Shown: piece by piece, positions 2,994-9,189 of the stretch
Numbering within the stretch: position 1 is the stretch's first letter
Layout of the letters: the number at the start of each line of letters is the position of its first letter
Assembly (NCBI GenBank): GCA_018303515.1
Contig: JAGVXZ010000050.1
Location: 1 to 9,189, forward strand
Length of the DNA stretch: 9,189 nucleotides
Origin: Candidatus Woesearchaeota archaeon
GTDB taxonomy: Archaea; Nanobdellota; Nanobdellia; SCGC-AAA011-G17; GW2011-AR18
Direction: 5' to 3'
The notes under the pieces: model-generated
Database searches by the model: none
What the model saw: the letters and a program-made list of their open reading frames with translations, nothing else
What the model was told of the DNA's origin: nothing
Made by a program: the position numbers and the translations under genes

Positions 2994-5621
2994 ATGATCG
3001 ATTTTACAACACTTGATAAAAAATGGCAAAAACAGTGGAAGGAATCAATGATTTTTGAAGCCAAAAAATCTTCTAAGAAAAAATACTATTGTCTTGAAAT
3101 GTTTCCTTATCCTAGCGGATATATTCACATGGGGCATGTAAGAAATTATTCTATCGGAGATTCAATTGCTCGTTATAAAAGAATGCAAGGTTTTAATGTT
3201 CTTTATCCAATGGGTTATGATGCATTTGGATTACCAGCAGAGAATGCAGCAATAAAAAATAAAGTTGACCCTGCTAAATGGACATATAATAATATTATTG
3301 GAATAAAAAATCAATTGGAATTAATGGGACTTTCTTATGATTGGACAAGAGAACTAAAAACTTGTGATCCAGAATATTATGGATGGAACCAATGGATATT
3401 TCTTAAGCTGTATGAAAAAGGGTTAGCTTATAGAAAAAAATCTAATGTAAATTGGTGTGATGATTGTAATACCGTACTTGCTAACGAACAAGTTGAAGAA
3501 GGAAAATGTTGGAGATGTAAAAAAGAAGTTTCAACTAAATATCTTGAACAATGGTATTTCAAAATCACAAAATATGCTGATGAATTATTAGATGATATTG
3601 ATAAACTCAAATATTGGCCCGAGAGAGTTAAAATTATGCAAAGGAATTGGATTGGAAAAAGTGAAGGTGTTCTTGCAGACTTTAAAATAAGTGATTCTAA
3701 TGAAAGTTTACAAATTTATACTACAAGAATTGACACAATTTTTAGTGTAACATTTTTAGTAATGGCGCCTGAACATCCTCTAGCTTTAGAGCTTGTAACT
3801 AAAGAGTGTAAGGAGGAAGTAAAAAATTTCATTGGGAAAATTTCAAAGCAAGATAAATATGATAGAATTGATTTGAATAAAGATAAAGAAGGTGTTTTCT
3901 TAGGAAGATATGTTATTAATCCTGCAACAAATAAACAGATTCCTGTTTATTTAGCTAATTTCGTTTTATATGATTACGGGACTGGAATTGTTATGGCAAA
4001 TGCACATGATGAAAGAGATTATGCGTTTGCACAAAAATATGAAATACCTTTAAAAATTGTCTTGAGACATCCAGATGGAAAACCTCTAGAAGAAGGAGAG
4101 ATTTTTACTGGAAAAGGGATCCTTTGTAACTCTGGTCAATTTAATGGTTTAACATCTGATGAAGCAATTCCAAAAATTGCTGAATGGTTGGAAAGTAAAA
4201 GTTTAGGAAAAACAACAACACAATATAAATTAAGAGATTGGTTAATTTCAAGACAAAGATATTGGGGAACTCCAATTCCAATAATATATTGTGATAAATG
4301 TGGGATTGTCCCTGTTAATTATAATGAATTACCTGTAGTTTTACCAAAGGATATTAAATTTGGAAAAGGAAATCCATTGGAAACTTCTGAAAGTTTTGTT
4401 AATGTGAAATGCCCAAAATGTAATTCTAATGCTAAAAGAGAAACTGATACAATGGATACTTTTGTTGATAGTTCATGGTACTTTTTAAGATACTGTAGTC
4501 CCAAAGAAAGAAAAAGACCTTTTAATGATGAAGCTAAATACTGGATGGCCGTTGATCAGTATATAGGTGGGATTGAACATGCAATCTTACACTTACTTTA
4601 TGCAAGATTTTTTACTAAGGCTTTAAGAGATTTAGGATTAATTAATGTTGATGAACCATTTAAAAGATTATTATGTCAGGGAATGGTAATAAAAGATGGA
4701 GCTAAGATGAGTAAATCACTTGGTAATACTATTGATCCAGTTGAATTTATTAAGAAATATGGAGCAGATACTATGAGATTATATATCCTATTCCTTGCAT
4801 TACCAGAAAAAGAACTTGATTGGTCGGATGTAGGTATTGTTGGTGCACATAAATTCTTAAATAAAGTTTATGGATTGTTAGATCCCGTAGAGTTTAGAGC
4901 AAATAAAAATAATAAAGATAAACAAATAATTTCAAAGTTGAATTCTACTCTTGATAAAGTTTCTGAAGATTTTGAAAATTATAGATTTAGTTTTGCAATT
5001 AATTCTATAATGGAATTAGTTCATAGTTTATATAAGTATAGAGAATTTGAAGTAAATAAAGAAATATATAATGAAGTTTTTGAAAAAATAATTCTAATTT
5101 TAAATCCAATTGCTCCACATATTTCTGAAGAAATATGGAATAAATTAGGTCATAAGGAGTTTATTGCTAAAGCATCATGGCCTTCATTTGATAAAAGTAA
5201 AATAGATTTGAAAGCTGAAATTAGCGAAGAGTTTGTTCATGAAACCTTATCTGATATTGAAGCTATATTGAAATTAACTAAACTAGAAAAACCTTTTAAA
5301 GTTACTCTATATTTAGCAGATTTATGGAAATATGATTTTGTTAATAAATTCAAGAAAGAATTTGAAAAAACACGTAATATAGGAGAGTTAATTAAATCTC
5401 TGGTTGATAAAGAACATGCTAAAGAAATTTCTAAACTAGTTCCAATATTTGTTAAAAATCCAAATAAATTACCTCAAGTAGTATTGTCTTTAGAGGATGA
5501 ATTTAAGATTCTTAAAGAAAATAAAGAGTCCCTTGAAAAATTTACTGGATGTACTATTATAATTAGTAAAGAAGATAATGGAAAATCTATGCCTGGTAAA
5601 GTTGCTATTTTGGTTGAATGA
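2994..5621 (+). CDS. leuS: Leucyl-tRNA synthetase, bacterial-type core with archaeal-like tail
   Basis: An 875-residue class Ia cytosolic enzyme charging tRNA-Leu. The HIGH motif is HMGH at 45-48 (within YPSGYIHMGH) and KMSKS is at 571-575. A first zinc module has cysteines 155, 158, 172 and 175, a second 433, 436, 473 and 476. The CP1 editing domain shows TTRIDT (243-248) and HDERD (338-342), so post-transfer proofreading is probably kept. The order of modules and the close match of residues 31-220 to bacterial enzymes mark it as bacterial-type rather than archaeal LeuRS. The last 130 residues differ: after the anticodon-binding helices, a segment from SEEFVHETLSDIEAILKLTK to PGKVAILVE lacks the usual bacterial ending and resembles the C-terminal extension of archaeal LeuRS. 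Start ATG 2994 has a TATA box about 30 bp upstream. The gene ends convergently to uppP. Confidence 0.97.
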   Translation: MIDFTTLDKKWQKQWKESMIFEAKKSSKKKYYCLEMFPYPSGYIHMGHVRNYSIGDSIARYKRMQGFNVLYPMGYDAFGLPAENAAIKNKVDPAKWTYNNIIGIKNQLELMGLSYDWTRELKTCDPEYYGWNQWIFLKLYEKGLAYRKKSNVNWCDDCNTVLANEQVEEGKCWRCKKEVSTKYLEQWYFKITKYADELLDDIDKLKYWPERVKIMQRNWIGKSEGVLADFKISDSNESLQIYTTRIDTIFSVTFLVMAPEHPLALELVTKECKEEVKNFIGKISKQDKYDRIDLNKDKEGVFLGRYVINPATNKQIPVYLANFVLYDYGTGIVMANAHDERDYAFAQKYEIPLKIVLRHPDGKPLEEGEIFTGKGILCNSGQFNGLTSDEAIPKIAEWLESKSLGKTTTQYKLRDWLISRQRYWGTPIPIIYCDKCGIVPVNYNELPVVLPKDIKFGKGNPLETSESFVNVKCPKCNSNAKRETDTMDTFVDSSWYFLRYCSPKERKRPFNDEAKYWMAVDQYIGGIEHAILHLLYARFFTKALRDLGLINVDEPFKRLLCQGMVIKDGAKMSKSLGNTIDPVEFIKKYGADTMRLYILFLALPEKELDWSDVGIVGAHKFLNKVYGLLDPVEFRANKNNKDKQIISKLNSTLDKVSEDFENYRFSFAINSIMELVHSLYKYREFEVNKEIYNEVFEKIILILNPIAPHISEEIWNKLGHKEFIAKASWPSFDKSKIDLKAEISEEFVHETLSDIEAILKLTKLEKPFKVTLYLADLWKYDFVNKFKKEFEKTRNIGELIKSLVDKEHAKEISKLVPIFVKNPNKLPQVVLSLEDEFKILKENKESLEKFTGCTIIISKEDNGKSMPGKVAILVE

Positions 5622-5628
5622 TTTTTTT
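5622..5628 (+). terminator. T-tract terminator of leuS
   Basis: Seven T residues follow the leuS TGA directly, within a 22-bp gap between the ends of leuS and uppP. Archaeal RNA polymerase stops at such tracts. No hairpin is seen. Confidence 0.45.
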
Positions 5629-5643
5629 ATGTGCTATTCTTGA

Positions 5644-6378
5644 TCAAAAAAAATAACCTACAAAAGAACCAAGCAAACATAATAATCCAAATATGAAAGT
5701 AAATTTACTAAAGTTAATTCTTTTACTATAATTGATTATTAATTTTAATGTTCCCAATCCTAGAATAAAAGAAATTATTATTGATGGCCATGCCTTAAAT
5801 AAAACTGGCTCTTGAAATAAAATATAAACATTTGCAACTATAATTACCGGAGCTGACATCATATAAGAATATTTTAAAATCTTTTCTGGTTCTAAATTAG
5901 TAAAGGATAATCCAAATATAGTTGAGCCTGACCTTGAGAATCCAGGTATTATTGCTAAACCTTGTAATACCCCCGTTAATATAATAACCTGGTTTTGTTT
6001 CAATTTGATTTTTCTTTTTGATTTTTGTAAATATGATGTAACTATTAGTGCTATTCCTGTAATAGTTAATAAAGATAATCCTAAATTCATAGAAGTTAAT
6101 TGTTTGTAAATTAAATATCCAATTGCTAAAGAAACGATTGTTGAGTAAGCAAGAAATTTAAATAATGGCTTATTTTTTAACTGTACTACTTCCAACCAAT
6201 CTTTTCTAAAATAAATCAAAGTTGCTAATAAAGTACCTAAGTGTAAAAATAAAGCATATGATAAAGGATTTTCTATTTGAAATAAATATTTTGATGTTAA
6301 AGTGATTATACCCTCACTTGAAATGGGTACCCATTCAAAAATACCTTGTAGTGCTCCTAAAATTAAATAATCTAACAT
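5644..6378 (-). CDS. uppP: Polyprenyl-diphosphate phosphatase, UppP/BacA family
   Basis: A 244-residue integral membrane protein with about seven or eight hydrophobic segments. It removes a phosphate from undecaprenyl- (in archaea probably other polyprenyl-) diphosphate, recycling the lipid carrier for cell-surface glycan synthesis. The two family motifs are present: QGIFEW with Q11 and E15 followed by PISSEG (18-23), and PGFSRSGST (145-153) with the conserved Arg149. The His that follows SSxG in bacterial enzymes (E. coli His30) is replaced by Ile24; archaeal relatives often vary here. Length is a little below the bacterial 265-275. The start ATG has no ribosome binding site but lies 25 bp from a palindromic TATA box shared with the divergent 85-residue gene, suggesting a leaderless mRNA. 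It ends 22 bp from leuS, tail to tail. Confidence 0.93.
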   Translation of the reverse strand: MLDYLILGALQGIFEWVPISSEGIITLTSKYLFQIENPLSYALFLHLGTLLATLIYFRKDWLEVVQLKNKPLFKFLAYSTIVSLAIGYLIYKQLTSMNLGLSLLTITGIALIVTSYLQKSKRKIKLKQNQVIILTGVLQGLAIIPGFSRSGSTIFGLSFTNLEPEKILKYSYMMSAPVIIVANVYILFQEPVLFKAWPSIIISFILGLGTLKLIINYSKRINFSKFTFIFGLLCLLGSFVGYFF

Positions 6379-6399
6379 AGAAATTGTGAAATAATCAGG

Positions 6400-6407
6400 T
6401 TTATAAG
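6400..6407. promoter_or_regulatory. Shared palindromic TATA box between uppP and the 85-residue gene
   Basis: TTTATAAG contains the palindrome TTATAA (6401-6406), centred at 6403.5. That is 25.5 bp from the A of the uppP ATG (6378, minus) and 25.5 bp from the A of ATG 6429 (plus). It is the only good TATA element in the 50-bp gap and reads as a TATA box on both strands. Neither gene has a Shine-Dalgarno sequence, in line with leaderless transcripts in both directions. Confidence 0.6.
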
Positions 6408-6428
6408 TGTTTTTTTATTTCCAGGATT

Positions 6429-6686
6429 ATGGATTGGATATTAGATTCATTACCTTTAGAGATGAGGGAAATTGCAAAAGAAGATATAAGTGATTTAATG
6501 AGAGTTTATGGAATAAAAGACATACGTTTTGCCCTGAGATTTTTATATGAAGCTGCAAGAGCAGAAAAATATGATTTGGCATCTGAAATTGTAGTAAAAC
6601 ATTCTAAAGGTAGAATTGAAGGAAGTTTACTTAAGTGTATTCTTGAATCTTGTTCTGAATTAGGAATACCTTCTAGAAGAATTTGA
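6429..6686 (+). CDS. Small helical protein of unknown function (85 residues)
   Basis: I do not recognise this protein. It is predicted mostly helical, without a signal peptide, membrane segment or metal motif. The acidic N-terminal half (MDWILDSLPLEMREIAKEDI) is followed by a helix rich in Arg, Ala and aromatic residues (RFALRFLYEAARAEKYDLAS) and a basic end (IPSRRI). Only two cysteines are present (about residues 70 and 75). It is likely a real gene because a TATA box lies 25 bp before the ATG, shared with uppP, and because it fills the space between two genes with no other coding option. It overlaps the end of the Nre gene by 14 bp, tail to tail. The divergent pairing with uppP might mean joint expression, but no functional link can be claimed. 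Confidence 0.7.
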   Translation: MDWILDSLPLEMREIAKEDISDLMRVYGIKDIRFALRFLYEAARAEKYDLASEIVVKHSKGRIEGSLLKCILESCSELGIPSRRI

Positions 6687-7806
6687 GTAGTGAAGGTTGT
6701 TTTAATTCCTTTAACAATTTAGATCTAATTAAATACTCACTTAGGGATATTTTAGTTCTTAAGTACTGAAATAAATTCTCTTTCGTTTCAAATATTATTG
6801 GTTGTTGATTAAATGCTTCCCTTGATAATTCTCTTAATATTCCTACCCCTAAAGGTGCATAATATTCTTCTGTTATATTTCTTAAAACTAATACACTTGC
6901 TTGTTGTTTTATTTTTGTTAAATATTCTGTAATTGCTAACCTCACTGCATAATAGCCGCCTGTAACATCATATGCATAGGATTTTCTTTTAAAATTAATT
7001 TCTTCATCTTGCCAGTATAGATTACCCTGCTTTTCTATTATCTCATAAGACCAGTTTCTTGGAAATAAGATAAAATAATAATAATTTCCAACGTAATTAT
7101 TTTGGAATAGTTGTATAGTATCTATATGATTATAAGATTTTATCTGCTCTATTTGATGTTTTGAAATTGTATCGTCAGTTGCTGTTATGCTCCATTTAGA
7201 TGGGACTAATTTTCTATTATTTTTTAATCCTAACAATCCAGCTGAAAGAATATTATTTAGTTTTGTTATTTCCGTTTTATGATTATAGAGATCTATTAAT
7301 GCATCTATAGATTTTAAGTCAGTATCTCTTGTAATGTATTCTACTCTTCTTTCTATCTTTATATTTTCTCTGGGTATTACTTTTTTTAGTTCTGCATTAT
7401 TTGCAATTGGGTTTGTTTTATTAGATAAATCTAAATTCATTTTTGGTTTTTTATTAAGATGAAATTCTGTTTCTGCTGGTTTTTTTGACATTACAATTTC
7501 TTGCAAAACTCCTAGATTTTTTGAAGATTCTTTAATGTCACTTTTAAATCTGGAATTTATTAGTTGTGCTCTTAAAGTTAATATCTGCTTTATATTCAGA
7601 TGATTTTTATACCATTCCTCTGGTGAAGATAAAACAGATCTTATTTCTGGAGGCGAAATTATTCCAACATTAACTTTAGGGTAACCATATTCTCCAATAA
7701 AAATATCTGGTGGAGACGCCCCAACAAACTCTTTATTTTGGTTTTGAAAAAAAGGATATTGTTCTAGCAAAGATTTTATTTCCTCTTTAGAGAAGAATTT
7801 GTCCAT
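6673..7806 (-). CDS. Nre-family DNA repair protein with C-terminal PCNA-interacting motif
   Basis: A 377-residue protein of the archaeal Nre (NreA/NreB) family, linked to repair of DNA damage and known to contact PCNA. The N-terminal signature EFVGASPPDIFIGEYGYPKV runs into NVG (residues 26-48), followed by SPEEWY. Later blocks are WSITATDD (205-212), GGYYAVRLA (283-291) and EYYAPLGVGILRE (about 316-328). The last eight residues, QPSLLKFF (370-377), fit the PIP box QxxLxxFF exactly, so it probably binds the sliding clamp. The N-terminal zinc-finger cysteines of some Nre proteins are absent, and the start ATG 7804-7806 leaves only about 25 residues before the signature. The middle (about 95-150) is Lys/Asn-rich and probably flexible. 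The zinc-ribbon gene lies 49 bp upstream on the same strand. No ribosome binding site is seen. Confidence 0.9.
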   Translation of the reverse strand: MDKFFSKEEIKSLLEQYPFFQNQNKEFVGASPPDIFIGEYGYPKVNVGIISPPEIRSVLSSPEEWYKNHLNIKQILTLRAQLINSRFKSDIKESSKNLGVLQEIVMSKKPAETEFHLNKKPKMNLDLSNKTNPIANNAELKKVIPRENIKIERRVEYITRDTDLKSIDALIDLYNHKTEITKLNNILSAGLLGLKNNRKLVPSKWSITATDDTISKHQIEQIKSYNHIDTIQLFQNNYVGNYYYFILFPRNWSYEIIEKQGNLYWQDEEINFKRKSYAYDVTGGYYAVRLAITEYLTKIKQQASVLVLRNITEEYYAPLGVGILRELSREAFNQQPIIFETKENLFQYLRTKISLSEYLIRSKLLKELKQPSLLKFF

Positions 7807-7855
7807 TTCTTTTAGATATTTTTGATCTTGTTAAAGATTATTGTTTCAAATTATT

Positions 7856-8020
7856 TTATTTCTCTTTTAGATCATATTCTTCTAAAGAACCAAATCTATT
7901 TTCTTTTCCACACCAGGCACAAAACCATATTTTCTTAGAAACTGGAGCATCTCCAACAGACCACCATTTATCACAAAATTTACATTTAAAATGATGTATT
8001 TTTTCTAATGATCTTAACAT
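7856..8020 (-). CDS. Small zinc-ribbon protein
   Basis: A 54-residue protein from ATG 8018-8020. Two CxxC pairs, C13-C16 (FKCKFC) and C34-C37 (WFCAWCG), flank a WWSVGDAP segment and form a zinc-ribbon knuckle pair. Such minimal ribbons are often nucleic-acid or protein binding, but no partner is known here. A longer reading from TTG 8036 would add six residues. I prefer the ATG because AGGAG (8029-8033 on the plus strand as CTCCT) lies 8 nt before it and would otherwise be inside the gene. It lies 21 bp after the membrane-protein gene and 49 bp before the Nre gene on the same strand, so the three may form an operon. The gap to Nre is large enough for a separate promoter. Confidence 0.82.
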   Translation of the reverse strand: MLRSLEKIHHFKCKFCDKWWSVGDAPVSKKIWFCAWCGKENRFGSLEEYDLKEK

Positions 8021-8028
8021 AACATAAA

Positions 8029-8033
8029 CTCCT
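8029..8033 (-). promoter_or_regulatory. Ribosome binding site deciding the zinc-ribbon start
   Basis: AGGAG on the minus strand with 8-nt spacing to ATG 8018-8020. It favours this start over the in-frame TTG at 8036-8038, which lies upstream of it. A Shine-Dalgarno site is expected for a gene inside an operon. Confidence 0.7.
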
Positions 8034-8041
8034 ATCAAAAA

Positions 8042-8269
8042 CTACTTAAATTTAACCTTAAATTGCCATATAACACCTAAGACTAAAAAGATTAATATAA
8101 AAATAAATACAAAAGCAAACACCCAGGATAATAAGATTATCATTCCAATTAAAAAGATAGGCATAACAATTGCCAATCCTAAACGTAACCATAAAGGTAA
8201 ATATTTTAATTTAAAAAAAGCGAGTATTCCAATAAAGATAAATATCCCAGTAAGTATTTTTAAAATCAT
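8042..8269 (-). CDS. Small membrane protein of unknown function
   Basis: A 75-residue, strongly hydrophobic protein with three likely membrane helices (about residues 4-20, 26-47 and 49-68) and a short basic C-terminal end (FKVKFK). No domain is recognised. It contains a conserved-looking LPLWLRLGLAIVMP stretch between the first two helices. The start ATG 8267-8269 has no ribosome binding site; a TATA element (TATTAATA, 8293-8300 on the minus strand) is about 27 bp upstream, so a leaderless mRNA is likely. It is the first gene of a probable operon with the zinc-ribbon gene 21 bp downstream and perhaps Nre. It is divergent from the DHH gene, with a 41-bp gap. Confidence 0.75.
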   Translation of the reverse strand: MILKILTGIFIFIGILAFFKLKYLPLWLRLGLAIVMPIFLIGMIILLSWVFAFVFIFILIFLVLGVIWQFKVKFK

Positions 8270-8278
8270 ACAAAATAC

Positions 8279-8287
8279 TTATAAATA
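8279..8287 (+). promoter_or_regulatory. TATA box of DHH phosphoesterase gene
   Basis: TTATAAATA is centred 28 bp before the GTG at 8311. Its distance to the start codon and the absence of a Shine-Dalgarno sequence fit a leaderless mRNA starting on GTG. The element lies within the 41-bp gap shared with the opposite gene. Confidence 0.55.
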
Positions 8288-8292
8288 CCTCT

Positions 8293-8300
8293 TATTAATA
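8293..8300 (-). promoter_or_regulatory. TATA box of small membrane-protein gene
   Basis: TATTAATA on the minus strand, centred about 27 bp before the ATG at 8269. A second TATA-like sequence, TTTATAAG, is only about 15 bp from the ATG on this strand and is too close. Confidence 0.45.
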
Positions 8301-8310
8301 CTTTCTTAAA

Positions 8311-9189
8311 GTGGAAAAAATATTAAAAAAAATCAAAGATCACTTACAATCTTGCTCAAATCCATTATATTTTTATGATGATGATCCAGATGGTTTATCA
8401 GCATTTTTATTATTAAAAAAATTTTGTGGTGGAAAAGGAATAGTTACAAAAGCAGGTCCAATCCTAGATGAATCTTACCTGCATTATATTGAAGAGAACA
8501 AACCTGATTTAGTAGTTATTTTAGATAAAGCACTTGTTACACAAGAATTTTTAGATCAAATAAAATCATGCCCTGTTATTTGGATAGACCACCACGGGTT
8601 TGAAAAAAGAAAAAATGTAATTTATTTAAATCCTAAAATTTGGAACAAAGATGATAATAGATGTACAACTTACTGGGCTTATAGATTAGTAGGTGGGCCA
8701 TTATGGATTGCTTGTGTAGGGATTACATCAGACTGGTTTATTCCTGAACAATTAAATGAATTTAGGAAAGAATATCCTGGTTATGTTACAAAAAAACCAA
8801 AATCTCCAACAGATTTATTATTTAATTCTAAACTAGGAGATCTAATCAAAATATTTGTATTTTCATTAAAAGGTAATTCTGAAGAAGTAAAGAAATCAAT
8901 AAATTGTTTAATTAAAATTGAACATCCTGATGAAATAATTAAACAAACTTCACCACAAGGAACTTTCATTTATAAAAGAGCAATGAACCTAAAAAGAGAG
9001 TATGATGATTTATTAAATAGAGCTATTGAATGTAAAACTAAAGAAAAAATTTTATTATTTATTTATAGGGAAGGAAAAAATAGTTACACTTCTTTCTTAT
9101 CAAATGAATTATTATATAATTTTAATAACAAATTTATTATTTTAGGGAGAGAAAGTAATGGAGAAGTTAAGATTAGTATGAGATATAAA
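8311..9189 (+). CDS. DHH-family phosphoesterase (RecJ-like), 3' end outside window
   Basis: The first 293 residues of a DHH-superfamily protein, a metal-dependent phosphodiesterase or nuclease family that includes RecJ, the archaeal GAN nuclease and oligoribonucleases. Motif I is DDDPDG (23-28), a variant of the usual HxDxDG with Asp in place of His. Motif II Asp is D72 (VVILDKA), motif III is DHHG (93-96) and motif IV Asp is D141 (ITSDWF). The DHHA1 RNA/DNA-binding domain would be expected past the visible part: the last residues (REGKNSYTSFLSNELLYNFNN, then IILGRESNG) look like its start. The start is GTG 8311, as no earlier start is open and a TATA box sits 28 bp upstream. A role in RNA turnover or DNA repair is possible; the substrate cannot be named. 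Confidence 0.9.
   Translation, partial: MEKILKKIKDHLQSCSNPLYFYDDDPDGLSAFLLLKKFCGGKGIVTKAGPILDESYLHYIEENKPDLVVILDKALVTQEFLDQIKSCPVIWIDHHGFEKRKNVIYLNPKIWNKDDNRCTTYWAYRLVGGPLWIACVGITSDWFIPEQLNEFRKEYPGYVTKKPKSPTDLLFNSKLGDLIKIFVFSLKGNSEEVKKSINCLIKIEHPDEIIKQTSPQGTFIYKRAMNLKREYDDLLNRAIECKTKEKILLFIYREGKNSYTSFLSNELLYNFNNKFIILGRESNGEVKISMRYK

Noticed and set aside
3428..3610. Open frame on the minus strand inside leuS
   Set aside because: It lies antisense to the conserved zinc-module region of leuS, has no promoter or ribosome binding site and a low-complexity Ser-rich product.
4319..4504. Open frame on the minus strand inside leuS
   Set aside because: Antisense shadow of conserved leuS sequence, including its second zinc module; no independent signals.
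8021..8038. Longer zinc-ribbon protein starting at TTG 8036
   Set aside because: The Shine-Dalgarno sequence AGGAG (8029-8033) would lie inside it; ATG 8018 has ideal 8-nt spacing.
8781..8969. Open frame on the minus strand inside the DHH gene
   Set aside because: Antisense shadow of the phosphoesterase gene; no start signals and no recognisable protein.

Overview
The window looks like chromosomal DNA of an uncultivated DPANN-type archaeon (Woesearchaeota/Pacearchaeota-like). The phylum is inferred; the archaeal domain is well supported. Evidence for archaea: ribosomal protein eL15, an Nre-family repair protein ending in a PCNA-binding motif, a tRNA-Arg(UCU) with a small bulge-helix-bulge-type intron, and several genes with a TATA box about 25-30 bp before the start codon and no ribosome binding site (leaderless transcription). 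The DNA is AT-rich, genes are tightly packed, and the leucyl-tRNA synthetase has a bacterial-type core, which is common in DPANN archaea.

Region 1 (1-913, + strand): a compact operon of a U32-family protein (C-terminal part only), an AroQ-type chorismate mutase and a single-cluster [4Fe-4S] ferredoxin. All junctions overlap. In E. coli the U32 proteins TrhP (tRNA ho5U) and RlhA (23S rRNA ho5C) are RNA hydroxylation enzymes that genetically need prephenate and Fe-S clusters. Chorismate mutase makes prephenate. The operon therefore reads as a self-contained prephenate-dependent RNA hydroxylation module, and it is the most interesting thing in the window.

Region 2 (928-2807): convergent to the operon is the eL15 gene. 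Behind it lies a graveyard of mobile DNA reaching to the tRNA-Arg gene. It holds the last 30 codons of a tyrosine recombinase, a DUF5680 gene bracketed by nested inverted repeats with integron-attC-like ends and its own archaeal promoter, and the C-terminal tail of an IS1182-type transposase.

Region 3 (2808-5621): tRNA-Arg(UCU), with an unusual intron inside the 5' strand of the anticodon stem, is divergent from leuS. LeuS has a bacterial-type catalytic and editing core and a C-terminal tail that looks archaeal.

Region 4 (5644-8269): uppP (polyprenyl-diphosphate phosphatase, variant active site) and an unrecognised 85-residue gene diverge from one palindromic TATA box lying exactly midway between their start codons. 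The 85-residue gene runs tail-to-tail into the Nre gene, overlapping its PCNA-binding motif. Upstream of Nre on the same strand are a small zinc-ribbon protein and a small membrane protein.

Region 5 (8270-9189): a DHH-family phosphoesterase, cut by the window edge, diverges from the membrane-protein gene across a 41-bp two-way promoter. No rRNA, CRISPR array or replication origin was seen.
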